A stretch of 64,000 nt of DNA from an uncultured Lachnospiraceae bacterium (GTDB lineage: Bacteria; Bacillota; Clostridia; Lachnospirales; Lachnospiraceae). The position numbers were made by a program, and so were the translations under genes. The stretch covers positions 62,001-126,000 of the forward strand of contig CALWQT010000002.1 in the NCBI GenBank assembly GCA_944383765.1, written 5' to 3'. How positions within the stretch are numbered: position 1 is the stretch's first letter; each line of letters begins with the position of its first letter. A model generated the notes under the pieces. That model saw only the letters and a list, made by a program, of their open reading frames with translations, did not search any database and was not told the origin of the DNA. Positions 45,337 to 53,872 of this stretch are shown here, one piece after another.

Positions 45337-46212
45337 ATGAAGGTACTGAATTATGGATCACTGAATATTGATAATGTGTACAGTGTGGAGCATTTTGTGA
45401 GGGGAGGAGAAACACTTTCCTCCTCCAAAATGGAGATTTTCAGCGGTGGAAAGGGGCTGAATCAGTCTATTGCCCTGAGCAAGAGCGGGGTGGAAGTATG
45501 GCATGCAGGGGCTGTAGGAGAAAGTGACGGGGAATTTCTGCTGCGCCAGCTGGAGGAAGCCGGGGTCAATGTAAGCCTGGTGGCACATACAGCAGGTAAG
45601 ACAGGCCATGCGATCATCCAGAGGGATATGGAAGGACAGAACTGTATCCTGCTGTACGGCGGTGCCAATCAGGAGATTACAAAAGAGCAGGTAGACCAGG
45701 CTATGAGCCATTTTGAGGAAGGGGATTTCCTGGTGCTGCAGAATGAGATCAATGAGATCGGATATATTATGGAGAAGGCTCATGAAAAAGGAATGAAGAT
45801 TGTATTAAACCCGTCACCGATGGATGAAAAAATCGGTACCTACCCGTTGGAATACGTGGATTATTTCCTGTTAAATGAGATTGAGGCGGGAGATATCTGC
45901 AAAGAGAATGGAAGCGGAGAAGAACTGATCCGGAAATTGTCTCAGAAATTTCCAGGGGCTAAGATTGTGCTCACATTAGGCGGTGACGGCTCCATGTATA
46001 AGGACGGAGAAGAGATCCTTACCCAGCCTATTTATAAAGTACCGGTGGTGGATACCACAGCTGCAGGGGATACCTTTACCGGATTTTTCATCGGTGGTCT
46101 GATGCGGGGAGAAAATCCGAAAGAGGCACTTGATCATGCGGCGAAAGCAGCGGCAATTGCAGTATCACGGGCAGGAGCAGCACCCTCTATTCCGGACAGG
46201 AGTGAACTGTAA
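45337..46212 (+). CDS. Ribokinase-like PfkB family carbohydrate kinase
   Basis: A 291-residue sugar kinase. GGKGLNQSIALSKSG is the N-terminal PfkB signature and DTTAAGDTFTGFFIGGL contains the anion hole and catalytic Asp. The sequence resembles ribokinases, but no ribose transporter or rbs gene is nearby, so the substrate is uncertain. GAGGAGAAGG precedes the ATG. Confidence 0.88.
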   Translation: MKVLNYGSLNIDNVYSVEHFVRGGETLSSSKMEIFSGGKGLNQSIALSKSGVEVWHAGAVGESDGEFLLRQLEEAGVNVSLVAHTAGKTGHAIIQRDMEGQNCILLYGGANQEITKEQVDQAMSHFEEGDFLVLQNEINEIGYIMEKAHEKGMKIVLNPSPMDEKIGTYPLEYVDYFLLNEIEAGDICKENGSGEELIRKLSQKFPGAKIVLTLGGDGSMYKDGEEILTQPIYKVPVVDTTAAGDTFTGFFIGGLMRGENPKEALDHAAKAAAIAVSRAGAAPSIPDRSEL

Positions 46213-46226
46213 AAGGAGAAAATTTT

Positions 46227-46652
46227 ATGGATACAAGAGTAGAATTGGCAGTAGAGAAATACAAAAATGGGTATAATTGTGCCCAGGCTATAGCTTGTAC
46301 ATACTGTGATCTGTTTGATATGGATGAACGGGAAATGTTTTGTATGACAGAAGCGCTGGGGCATGGTATGGGAAATATGGAAGGAACCTGCGGAGCGGTA
46401 TCCGGAGCCTGTGTCCTGGCAGGATTGAAAGGAAGTACAGGAAATCTGGAGAAGCCGGAGAGTAAGGCTAAGAGCTATGCTCTGTCAAAGGCTATTATGT
46501 CAGGATTTAAAGAGAAAAACCAGAGTGTAACCTGTGGTGTATTAAAAGGTGTGGGAACCAAGGTAGTCCTGTGTTCCTGTCCGGATTGTGTGAGGGATGC
46601 GGCGATTCTGGTGGAAAAAATCCTGTTGGAAAAAGAATTTGTGGAAAATTAG
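46227..46652 (+). CDS. C-GCAxxG-C-C family protein
   Basis: A 141-residue small protein with the family's Cys-spaced pattern: NCAQAIACTYC, GHGMGNMEGTCGAVSGACVLAGL and a C-terminal CSCPDC region. The conserved cysteines suggest metal or redox-cofactor binding; the function is unknown. It follows the kinase gene by 14 bp and ends at a terminator. Confidence 0.88.
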   Translation: MDTRVELAVEKYKNGYNCAQAIACTYCDLFDMDEREMFCMTEALGHGMGNMEGTCGAVSGACVLAGLKGSTGNLEKPESKAKSYALSKAIMSGFKEKNQSVTCGVLKGVGTKVVLCSCPDCVRDAAILVEKILLEKEFVEN

Positions 46653-46653
46653 A

Positions 46654-46686
46654 AAAGAATCCTGCTCCGGCAGGATTCTTTTTTTT
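46654..46686 (+). terminator. Intrinsic terminator after the C-GCAxxG-C-C gene
   Basis: Stem AAAGAATCCTGC / GCAGGATTCTTT, TCCG loop, run of T. It abuts the palindromic operator of padR. Confidence 0.95.
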
Positions 46687-46689
46687 GTA

Positions 46690-46727
46690 TAGTACTTGAC
46701 AATACAAGGTACTAAATATAATATAAT
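46690..46727 (+). promoter_or_regulatory. padR promoter with overlapping palindromic operator
   Basis: A consensus -35 TTGACA (46696-46701) lies inside an imperfect palindrome TAGTACTTG-ACAATA-CAAGGTACTA (46690-46714; one inserted C in the right arm). TATAAT boxes occur at 46717-46722 and 46722-46727, giving 15- or 20-bp spacers. A dimeric PadR bound there would cover the -35, which suggests autorepression. Confidence 0.7.
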
Positions 46728-46744
46728 AATAAAGGGGTGAGAAT

Positions 46745-47065
46745 ATGAATGTGCAGTTTAAAAAAGGGGTGCTTGAGCTGATCGTGCTTTTGTCAGTAAC
46801 TGGCAGAGATATGTATGGCTATGAACTGGTAGATGAGGTATCTAAAGTGATTGATGTGAATGAAGGAACCATATACCCCCTTTTAAAGAGGTTGACCAAT
46901 GAAAGATATTTTGAAACCTATCTGAGGGAATCGACGGAAGGTCCTCCCAGAAAATACTATCATCTGACAGCCGCAGGAGTACTTTATAAAGACAGGTTAA
47001 AAAAAGATTGGGAGGAATTTTCCGCAAAAGTAAATGGTTTTATAAAGGAGTGTGATGGGGAGTGA
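46745..47065 (+). CDS. PadR family transcriptional regulator
   Basis: A 106-residue winged-helix repressor: LELIVLLSVTGRDMYGYELVDEVSK ... EGTIYPLLKRLTNERYFETY ... GPPRKYYHLTAAG is the PadR signature. The short C-terminus is of the PadR-s1 type. AAAGGGGTG precedes the ATG. The stop overlaps the GTG of the DUF1700 gene, a pairing that is common in Firmicutes. Confidence 0.95.
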   Translation: MNVQFKKGVLELIVLLSVTGRDMYGYELVDEVSKVIDVNEGTIYPLLKRLTNERYFETYLRESTEGPPRKYYHLTAAGVLYKDRLKKDWEEFSAKVNGFIKECDGE

Positions 47066-47805
47066 ACAGAGAGGAATTTTTGCATTCACTGGAGGACAGG
47101 CTTCAGGTTTTAAACAAACAGGAGCGGGAAGATATTTTAAGCGAATACCGGCAGCATATTGAACTGAGAATAGGCAGCGGATTGTCGGAAGAAGCGGCAA
47201 TCCAGGATTTTGGAAATCTGGATGACCTGGCGGTAGAAATTTTAGATGCGTATAATGTGGATCCGGAATACGGAAGAAAAAGACATATCCGTCTGTTTGG
47301 AGGAGAAGGGAAAAAGAACCATTTTTCCAGTACGGTTAAGGAAGAGGCTGACCGGGGAAAGAGAATCTTCCAGACAATAGGGAAGAAAGTATCTGGAGCA
47401 GTGAAGAGATGCTTGACCTGTCTGAAACAGTGGGCTCAAACATGTTGCTTGGGATTTGGAAGGAAAAAGAAAATATCTGAGGAAACATTACCGGCGGATC
47501 TGGAACAGACTGAGGGAAAAAACAGAAAAAGAAAGCAGGGGTATCAGTGGATGAGGAGTATAAAGAGGGGAATCCTGTGGTGTATCAAGGCAGCAGGAAC
47601 CGTATTTCTGTTGTTGCCTATGGCGGTCATGGATCTTGCAGGAGTGGTTTGTCTGGGCATTTTAGTGGTTCTTACCGTTCTCGGTTATCCGGTGGTGGGC
47701 TTTATGGTTGGAATGTTTGGAGGAGTAGTAGGGTGTACCGCTCTGTTTCTGCTGGTTCAGGATATTCTGTTTGGCCATGGGGAAAAAGGAGGAAATAACA
47801 TATGA
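47062..47805 (+). CDS. DUF1700 (HAAS-domain) membrane protein
   Basis: A 247-residue protein. Residues 1-70 are the HAAS/DUF1700 domain (REEFLHSLEDRLQVLNKQEREDILSEY ... IQDFGNLDDLA). A basic linker follows, and the C-terminal ~75 residues hold two hydrophobic segments rich in Val/Leu/Gly. GTG start overlaps the padR stop (GTGA). Family members sit with PadR regulators and often tether or sense membrane stress; the exact role is unknown. Confidence 0.85.
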   Translation: MNREEFLHSLEDRLQVLNKQEREDILSEYRQHIELRIGSGLSEEAAIQDFGNLDDLAVEILDAYNVDPEYGRKRHIRLFGGEGKKNHFSSTVKEEADRGKRIFQTIGKKVSGAVKRCLTCLKQWAQTCCLGFGRKKKISEETLPADLEQTEGKNRKRKQGYQWMRSIKRGILWCIKAAGTVFLLLPMAVMDLAGVVCLGILVVLTVLGYPVVGFMVGMFGGVVGCTALFLLVQDILFGHGEKGGNNI

Positions 47806-48308
47806 AGCATAGAGTTGCATTACTGGGGATCATGCTTTCAGGCGCCCTTCTTGTGGGGATTGGAGCTGGCATTTCCTTCTGGGAATATTCTTCCTTTCAT
47901 TATCTGGGAGAGAAAGTAGTCGGGCAAGAGGATGTGGTGACGGAGGCATACCGGGTATCCCGGGATCCGGAGAAAGAATTTTCCATTGAAATGTATGCAG
48001 GTATCTGGGATGGGACTCAGATTGAAATTGATGATACTATTCCAGATGATGAACTGGTCTTTGAACTGAGTTACAATGAAAAACTATTAAGTCCCCGTAT
48101 TCATAAAGAATCTCAGGATGATGGGGATGAGAAAGAAGAATTTCTGGTAGAAGCCTATTACCGGGGCGATACGGGAATGATCTGGGAAGAAAAGGATGAA
48201 CTGCTGGAAAATTTAAAAAACAAGACATTCTACAGCTACAAAGCATCGGACTGGGAAGGAATCACAGTGAAGATGTCATCGGCGGCAAGGGAAAAGCTGC
48301 GGCATTGA
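47802..48308 (+). CDS. Membrane-anchored protein of unknown function (third gene of the PadR operon)
   Basis: A 168-residue protein with one N-terminal hydrophobic segment (~residues 6-27, uncleaved anchor or signal) and an acidic outer domain. I do not recognise the family with certainty. In PadR-DUF1700 operons a DUF4097-type surface protein is common at this position, and the sequence could be a short divergent relative. The start overlaps the DUF1700 stop by 4 bp (ATGA). Confidence 0.7.
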   Translation: MKHRVALLGIMLSGALLVGIGAGISFWEYSSFHYLGEKVVGQEDVVTEAYRVSRDPEKEFSIEMYAGIWDGTQIEIDDTIPDDELVFELSYNEKLLSPRIHKESQDDGDEKEEFLVEAYYRGDTGMIWEEKDELLENLKNKTFYSYKASDWEGITVKMSSAAREKLRH

Positions 48309-48374
48309 ACTTTCCCGGGACTTATGGTAGAATAAGGGGCAATGTGATACTGGATATGGAGCGGAGGAAGAAAA

Positions 48375-48725
48375 TTGAAAGACGAAACGGTTGTGCTTTG
48401 CGGGGCGAGCGCATATAATCAGAAATATTATTTTAATGAGGAATTTGCCGGACTTCCGGATAGCGTAAAAAAAGAGCTGCAGATCATGTGCGTGTGGTTT
48501 GTTCAGGAAGTGGGAGGCGTACTGATGTTAGAATTTCTTCCGGACGGTACTCTGGAATTCCGCACAGAAGCCCATGAGTATGATGGCAGCATTGATGAGA
48601 TAGGAAGTTATCTGAAGATCAAACAGTTCCGGGAGGAAAGACGGGAACTGTTAGAGTCTTTGGAACTGTATTTTAAAGTATTTTATCTGGGTGAGGAGCC
48701 GGACCTGGCAGATGATGAGGAATAA
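48375..48725 (+). CDS. DUF6145-like small protein
   Basis: A 116-residue cytosolic acidic protein starting at TTG, with GGAGGAAG 5-7 nt upstream. Features: NQKYYFNEEFAGLP, IMCVWFVQEVGGVL and FRTEAHEYDGSIDEIGSYLKIK. I associate this with DUF6145 of Lachnospiraceae; the function is unknown. It ends 1 bp before the dusB start, so the two are co-expressed. Confidence 0.7.
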   Translation: MKDETVVLCGASAYNQKYYFNEEFAGLPDSVKKELQIMCVWFVQEVGGVLMLEFLPDGTLEFRTEAHEYDGSIDEIGSYLKIKQFREERRELLESLELYFKVFYLGEEPDLADDEE

Positions 48726-48726
48726 T

Positions 48727-49710
48727 ATGGGATTTCAGATCGGAAACGTGAAAATCAAGAACAGGCTGGCGCTTGGACCGATGGCAGGGGTAACCGACCT
48801 GCCATTTCGTCTGCTCTGCAAAGAACAGGGCTGCGGCCTTTTATATACAGAAATGGTCAGTGCCAAGGCTATTTATTATAATAATAAGAATACAAAGGAA
48901 CTTCTGGAAGTGAGGAAAGAAGAACAGCCGGTGGCTGTGCAGCTTTTTGGTTCAGACCCGGAGATTATGAGCAGCATGGCTGCAAGGATTGAGGACGGTC
49001 CCTATGATATGATTGACGTTAATATGGGCTGTCCGGTGCCGAAAGTGGTAAACAATGGTGAAGGCTCTGCTTTGATGAAAAATCCAAAGCTGGTGGAAGA
49101 AATCTTTACAGCCATGGTAAAGCGGGTAAAAAAACCGGTTACGGTAAAGATACGCAAGGGGTTCAACGACGATTCGGTCAATGCGGTCGAGATTGCAAAA
49201 ATCGTGGAAAGCTGTGGCGTAGCGGCAATAGCTGTTCACGGGAGGACAAGGGAACAGTATTATTCCGGCAAGGCAGACTGGGATATTATCCGTCAGGTGA
49301 AAGAAGCGGTATCCATACCGGTGATCGGCAATGGAGACATTTTTACACCCCAGGCTGCCAGACAGATGTTAGAAGAGACAGGCTGTGATGGAGTAATGGT
49401 GGCAAGAGGAGCCCAGGGAAATCCCTGGATTTTCCGGGAGATCGATCATTATCTGGAGACAGGAGAATTGCTTCCCAGGCCCTCAGCAGAAGAAATATGC
49501 CATACGATCCTGCGTCATGCCAGAATGCAGGTGGAGATGAGGGGAGAATTTTCGGGAATCCGTGAAATGAGAAAACATGTGGCCTGGTATACGGCAGGTC
49601 TGCCTCATTCGGCAGCATTGCGGAATGAAGTGAACCTGATAGAAGATTATGAAGGCCTTGAGAAGCTGATTCTTGAAAAATTTGCACCGCTGGCAGAAGG
49701 ACGGAACTGA
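48727..49710 (+). CDS. dusB: tRNA-dihydrouridine synthase
   Basis: FMN enzyme that reduces uridine to dihydrouridine in tRNA. The 327 residues show LGPMAGVTDLPFRLLC (FMN), MGCPVPKVVNNGEGSALMKNP (with the catalytic Cys) and VHGRTREQYYSGKADW. GATGAGG lies upstream of the ATG at 48727; the longer frame would overlap the previous gene. In many Clostridia it precedes greA and lysS, which matches the next gene here. Confidence 0.94.
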   Translation: MGFQIGNVKIKNRLALGPMAGVTDLPFRLLCKEQGCGLLYTEMVSAKAIYYNNKNTKELLEVRKEEQPVAVQLFGSDPEIMSSMAARIEDGPYDMIDVNMGCPVPKVVNNGEGSALMKNPKLVEEIFTAMVKRVKKPVTVKIRKGFNDDSVNAVEIAKIVESCGVAAIAVHGRTREQYYSGKADWDIIRQVKEAVSIPVIGNGDIFTPQAARQMLEETGCDGVMVARGAQGNPWIFREIDHYLETGELLPRPSAEEICHTILRHARMQVEMRGEFSGIREMRKHVAWYTAGLPHSAALRNEVNLIEDYEGLEKLILEKFAPLAEGRN

Positions 49711-49715
49711 GATTC

Positions 49716-49744
49716 TTGACATAAGAAAAGGTTTAAGCTATAAT
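49716..49744 (+). promoter_or_regulatory. Consensus sigma-A promoter of greA
   Basis: TTGACA, 17-bp spacer, TATAAT. The ~80-nt leader contains a 9-bp stem (TTGCCCGTC with GATGGGCAA, one G-U pair; 49763-49804) without a T-run. Confidence 0.88.
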
Positions 49745-49833
49745 ACTGTGAATGCGAGAAGGTTGCCCGTCGTATACTGTATAAGGTTGAAGCCGGATGG
49801 GCAAGAAATTATGATAAGGAAGGAAGCAAGAAA

Positions 49834-50316
49834 ATGGCTGAAAAGAAAAATATCCTGACCTATGCAGGTCTGAAACAATATGAAGATGAGTTGCAGAATC
49901 TGAAAGTGTTTAAGAGAAAGGAAGTAGCTCAGAAAATCAAAGAGGCCAGAGAGCAGGGGGATCTTTCAGAAAATGCTGAGTATGATGCAGCGAAAGATGA
50001 ACAGAGAGATATTGAGGCCAGGATTGAAGAGCTGGAGAAACTTCTGAAAAATGCAGAAGTAGTGGTAGAAGATGAAATCGACCTGGATCGGATCAATGTA
50101 GGTTGTATGGTAAAAGTGAAAGATGTGGAATTTGATGAGGACATGGAATTCAGCATTGTGGGTTCTACAGAAGCAAACAGCCTTCAGAATAAAATTTCCA
50201 ATGAGTCACCGGTAGGCCGTGCCCTCCTTGGAAAGGAAGTAGGCGATGTGGTTGAGGTGGAAACTCAGATGGGAACGATTCAGTATAAGGTTCTGGAAAT
50301 TAAACGGGTATCATAA
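49834..50316 (+). CDS. greA: Transcription elongation factor GreA
   Basis: Rescues backtracked RNA polymerase by stimulating transcript cleavage. The 160 residues have the N-terminal coiled coil (AGLKQYEDELQNLK ... REQGDLSENAEYDAAKDEQ with the tip acidic residues) and the C-terminal FKBP-like domain (SPVGRALLGKEVGDVVEVETQ). In related genomes lysS commonly comes next; here about 7.8 kb of cysteine/peptide genes intervene. Confidence 0.96.
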   Translation: MAEKKNILTYAGLKQYEDELQNLKVFKRKEVAQKIKEAREQGDLSENAEYDAAKDEQRDIEARIEELEKLLKNAEVVVEDEIDLDRINVGCMVKVKDVEFDEDMEFSIVGSTEANSLQNKISNESPVGRALLGKEVGDVVEVETQMGTIQYKVLEIKRVS

Positions 50317-50362
50317 AAGAAACGAAAAGATACGGCAGAGACTGGGGTGAAAGGATAAAACT

Positions 50363-51028
50363 GTGGATATCTTGGACTACTATAAGAAGTTGGTGGATTT
50401 TCTGGGCGAGGTGATGGGAGAAGACACAGAAGTGGTGCTTCGTGACTGCCGGAAGCCTAATCATGATATTGTAGCGATCGCCAATGGTCATGTAAGCGGA
50501 AGGACTGTGGGAGCGCCTATTACAGATTTTACCCTGTCTGTCCTGGCCAGCGAGCAGTGGAAAGAAAAAGATTATGTGGTCAACTATCTGGGAAAGGCGA
50601 AGCAGGGGAAGCGCCTTCGGTCATCTACTTATTTTATCCGGGAAAAAGGGAAATTAGTAGGGCAGCTGTGCATCAATATCGATATGACCAGGTATCAGAA
50701 GCTGAGCGAGGAGATTTTACAGTTAGGCGGTATGCATCTGCTTCCGGAAGCAGAAGACGGATTGGTTTGCGGGAAAGCAGTGGAGACGTTTACCAATGAT
50801 GTGATGAAAGATCTTCTGGAACGGGCAGTCATGGAAACCGTAGGGTCCTGTGAAGCGATTGTCAGAGAGCGTCTGACCCAGGATGACCGGATCCAGATAC
50901 TGGAAAAGCTGAGCCGGAGCGGATTATTTCAGCTGAAAGGGGCCGTTGGAGAGGCGGCAAGTTACCTTTATTGTTCAGAAGCCAGTATCTACCGTTATTT
51001 ATCCAAAATTTCAAAAGGGAAACAGTGA
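50363..51028 (+). CDS. YheO/DauR-like PAS-domain transcriptional regulator
   Basis: A 221-residue regulator with an N-terminal YheO-type PAS-like domain (VDFLGEVMGEDTEVVLRD ... DIVAIANGHVSGRTVGAPITDFTL ... GKLVGQLCINIDMTRY) and a C-terminal HTH (EILEKLSRSGLFQLKGAVGEAASYLYCSEASIYRYL). The start is GTG with AAGGA 7 nt upstream. It lies directly before the cysteine desulfidase gene, whose promoter holds a perfect inverted repeat; it is the obvious candidate to bind there. The effector is probably a thiol or amino acid (inference). Confidence 0.88.
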   Translation: MDILDYYKKLVDFLGEVMGEDTEVVLRDCRKPNHDIVAIANGHVSGRTVGAPITDFTLSVLASEQWKEKDYVVNYLGKAKQGKRLRSSTYFIREKGKLVGQLCINIDMTRYQKLSEEILQLGGMHLLPEAEDGLVCGKAVETFTNDVMKDLLERAVMETVGSCEAIVRERLTQDDRIQILEKLSRSGLFQLKGAVGEAASYLYCSEASIYRYLSKISKGKQ

Positions 51029-51032
51029 TCAG

Positions 51033-51063
51033 AGAGACAGGATAAAGTTCCTGTCTCTTTTTT
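51033..51063 (+). terminator. Intrinsic terminator after the YheO-like gene
   Basis: Stem AGAGACAGG / CCTGTCTCT with an 8-nt loop, then TTTTTT. It separates the regulator from the metabolic operon. Confidence 0.93.
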
Positions 51064-51113
51064 GCATAAAAAGAGAAATATATTATTGCAATAATAAATT
51101 ATTATTGTTATGA

Positions 51114-51142
51114 TTGACATTTTACAAAATGAATTGTAAAAT
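51114..51142 (+). promoter_or_regulatory. Promoter of the cysteine cassette with a perfect inverted-repeat operator in the spacer
   Basis: TTGACA, 17-bp spacer, TAAAAT (TG one base upstream). The spacer and -10 are covered by ATTTTACAA-AATGAA-TTGTAAAAT (51119-51142), two perfect 9-bp arms. AT-rich sequence upstream could act as an UP element. A dimer bound here would block RNA polymerase. Confidence 0.75.
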
Positions 51143-51227
51143 TTAGTGGAAGGATAAAGGAAAACAGTCACATCTTTCGTAGGATATGACGAAATGCTTT
51201 CAAACAGAGAAAGGGGATTTTCTGAGT

Positions 51228-52523
51228 ATGGAAAAGACAGACAGACGATATGAAATGTATGTGAATATCCTGAAAGAGGAATTAGTTCCGGCCATGGGCT
51301 GTACGGAGCCGATCGCTCTGGCTTACTGTGCGGCAAAAGCCAGGGAAACGCTGGGATGTATGCCGGACAGATGTCTGGTAGAGGCGAGCGGCAATATCAT
51401 TAAAAATGTAAAAAGTGTCATTGTTCCAAATACAGACGGGCTGAAAGGGATCGAAGCAGCTGCAGCAGCAGGAATAGCAGGCGGAGATGCTTCCAGGGAA
51501 CTGGAAGTGGTGGCAGGAGTGACGGCAGAGCAGAAAACAGAGATGAAGGAGTATCTGAGCAGGAATGTGATCGATGTGAAGCCTCTGGAATCAGAAGAAG
51601 TCCTGGATATGATCGTCACGGTATGGAATGGAGAAGACGTGGCAAAAATCAGGATAGCAGGTCATCATACCAATATTGTTTTGGTGGAAAAAAATGGCAA
51701 GATTCTTTATCAGTCGGAAACGGTAAAAACGGAAGAGAAAAAAGACCAGGCTGATGCGGGAATGACAGACAGAAGTCTTCTGGATGTGTATGATATTTAC
51801 GATTTTGCCGACACTGTGGATATTGATGACGTGAAAGAGGTGCTTGACCGTCAGATTGCGTATAACTCAGCAATCTCCAGAGAAGGTCTGGAACATGACT
51901 GGGGCGCTAATATCGGAAGTGTCCTGCTGAAGACCAGAGGCAATGACATCCGTACAAGAGCAAGAGCGGCAGCGGCAGCCGGTTCGGATGCCAGGATGAG
52001 CGGCTGTGAACTTCCGGTAGTGATCAATTCCGGCAGCGGCAATCAGGGAATGACCGTATCTCTTCCGGTGCTGGAATATGCAGCGTATCTGAATGTGGAA
52101 GAGGAGAAAATCTATCGGGCACTGACCCTTGCCAATCTTCTGGCTATCCACCAGAAGACAGGAATCGGCCGTCTGTCAGCTTATTGCGGCGCAGTCAGCG
52201 CAGGCTGTGGAGCAGGCTGCGGAATCGCTTACCTGTATGGAGCAGATCAGGAAACGGTGGCACAGACTCTGGTCAATGCAGTAGCCATTGCGTCGGGAAT
52301 GATCTGTGACGGTGCAAAGCCTTCCTGTGCGGCAAAGATTGCTACAGCAGTGGAAGCAGGAATCCTGGGATATGAGATGTGCCGGGAAGGCCAGGAATTT
52401 GAGGATGGCGAAGGCATCGTAGCCCAGGATGTGGAACATACGATAAAAAATGTGGGACGGCTTGGAAAATATGGTATGCGGGAGACTGATAAAGAAATTA
52501 TCCGCATTATGACAGGCTGCTGA
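51228..52523 (+). CDS. cyuA: L-cysteine desulfidase (CyuA/UPF0597, serine dehydratase alpha-like)
   Basis: A 431-residue cytosolic enzyme of the L-serine-dehydratase-alpha/UPF0597 family. Members are iron-sulfur enzymes that convert L-cysteine to pyruvate, ammonia and sulfide. Conserved sequence: VPAMGCTEPIALAYCAAKA, VEASGNIIKNVKSVIVPNT, SGSGNQGMTVSLPVL, CGAVSAGCGAGCG and MICDGAKPSCAAKIA, with the Cys residues expected to bind the cluster. The start at MEKTD was chosen by family length; an upstream ATG (51186) lies in the leader. A cystine-type transporter gene follows 20 bp later. Confidence 0.88.
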   Translation: MEKTDRRYEMYVNILKEELVPAMGCTEPIALAYCAAKARETLGCMPDRCLVEASGNIIKNVKSVIVPNTDGLKGIEAAAAAGIAGGDASRELEVVAGVTAEQKTEMKEYLSRNVIDVKPLESEEVLDMIVTVWNGEDVAKIRIAGHHTNIVLVEKNGKILYQSETVKTEEKKDQADAGMTDRSLLDVYDIYDFADTVDIDDVKEVLDRQIAYNSAISREGLEHDWGANIGSVLLKTRGNDIRTRARAAAAAGSDARMSGCELPVVINSGSGNQGMTVSLPVLEYAAYLNVEEEKIYRALTLANLLAIHQKTGIGRLSAYCGAVSAGCGAGCGIAYLYGADQETVAQTLVNAVAIASGMICDGAKPSCAAKIATAVEAGILGYEMCREGQEFEDGEGIVAQDVEHTIKNVGRLGKYGMRETDKEIIRIMTGC

Positions 52524-52543
52524 CGAAGTGGAGGTTATGAGTT

Positions 52544-53872
52544 GTGATGGAACAATTTTGTTCAGTGTCAGGCGCGGCATCAGCTGTGGCTGTCATAGTA
52601 TTTCTGGTTTTCGTTTATGTGATGAATCATCTGCCGAAAAAGAAGTTCAGTTTTGCAACCAGAGTTCTGATTGGAACCGGGTGCGGAACGGTGTTTGGAT
52701 TGCTTCTGTTTTATGGGGATCAGTTCCTGCCAGGCGGTGTACTGGGTGGTACGGAAAACTGGTTTTCCCTGGTGTCAACCGGTTATCTGGCGTTATTTCG
52801 CCTGCTGATCGCTCCGGCAGTATTTATTGCCACCATTCGTATGGTATTGCATACACCGGCTTATAAAGTAACGCCGAAAGAAGTAAAAGTGAAAAAATGG
52901 GTGAATACCCTGATGCTGGCGCTGGCTTCTGCAGTCAGTCTGGGCTTCGGTATTTTCTTCCATGTGGGAAGTCCGGAAGGCGGCATTGGCCCGGTGGAAA
53001 TGGCAGAAGGAATCAATCTGACAGAGGTGATTGGAAGGCTGGTTCCCTCCAATCTGGCATTGGATGCATTGCTTGGCAATGTAGTTGCGGTATTTGTGGC
53101 AGCCGTTTTTGTCGGGATCGCGGCAAGAAGGATGTCTGGAAAATACATGGATACAGTAAAGCCGTTCTTTGATGTGACGGAAGCAGCCTTTTCCATTCTG
53201 GGAAGTGTCTGCAAGACCATCATTGCTTACAAGCCGGCAGGAGCATTTGCCATTATGACAGCGCTGACCGCTTCGGAAGGTCTGGGAGGAATCTGGCAGG
53301 TAGTCAAGTTCCTGTTAGTACTGACCCTGGCAGCGGCAGTGATGCTGGTCCTTCAGCTGCTTCTTTCTGCTGTATGCGGAGTGAGCCCTGCTGCTTTCCT
53401 GAAAGCAGGGAAGGTTCCCATGATGAAAGCGCTGAAGACCCGTTCCGGATCTGCATGTCTGCCGGAGGCTCAGGCTGCATTGTCAGAGGGGCTTGGCCTG
53501 AATAAGGAAATCACAGATGATGTGGCAGCTTATGCCATCGCATCAGGAATGCAGGGATGCGGCGCACTGTTCCCAACTATGGCGCTGGTCTTTTCTGTGA
53601 ATATGGCAGGCGGAAGCTGGAGCCTGGCAGCACTGGTCACAGCAGTGGTGGTGATCGTCCTTACTTCTTATGGAATCACGGGAGTACCGGGAACGGCTAC
53701 TATGGCTGAATTTGCTGTGGTGATGGGAAGCGGCATGGAATCTGCTGTATCCGGTCTGGGACCGATGATAGCGATTGACCCTATCGGTGATGTCCCAAGA
53801 ACACTGATCAATGTTACTGGTTGTATGACGAATGCGATTATCGTGGAAAGAAAGGTGAGGGTAAAAGAGTGA
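52544..53872 (+). CDS. Dicarboxylate/amino acid:cation symporter (TcyP-like cystine uptake candidate)
   Basis: A 442-residue integral membrane protein of the DAACS family with about eight hydrophobic segments plus re-entrant hairpins. The C-terminal half has the family patterns SGMQGCGALFPTMALVF, GITGVPGTATMAEF and IDPIGDVPRTLINVTG. The overall look is closer to sodium-cystine symporters (TcyP/YdjN) than to GltP, and the genomic partner is a cysteine desulfidase. The substrate is inferred. GTG at 52544 is 9 nt after GGAGG; ATG 52547 is possible. Its stop overlaps the next start (GTGA). Confidence 0.87.
   Translation: MMEQFCSVSGAASAVAVIVFLVFVYVMNHLPKKKFSFATRVLIGTGCGTVFGLLLFYGDQFLPGGVLGGTENWFSLVSTGYLALFRLLIAPAVFIATIRMVLHTPAYKVTPKEVKVKKWVNTLMLALASAVSLGFGIFFHVGSPEGGIGPVEMAEGINLTEVIGRLVPSNLALDALLGNVVAVFVAAVFVGIAARRMSGKYMDTVKPFFDVTEAAFSILGSVCKTIIAYKPAGAFAIMTALTASEGLGGIWQVVKFLLVLTLAAAVMLVLQLLLSAVCGVSPAAFLKAGKVPMMKALKTRSGSACLPEAQAALSEGLGLNKEITDDVAAYAIASGMQGCGALFPTMALVFSVNMAGGSWSLAALVTAVVVIVLTSYGITGVPGTATMAEFAVVMGSGMESAVSGLGPMIAIDPIGDVPRTLINVTGCMTNAIIVERKVRVKE

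Noticed and set aside
49763..49804. Stem TTGCCCGTC / GATGGGCAA in the greA leader as a riboswitch or attenuator
   Set aside because: A single stem with a ~24-nt loop, no T-run and no known riboswitch core; kept only as a note on the promoter.
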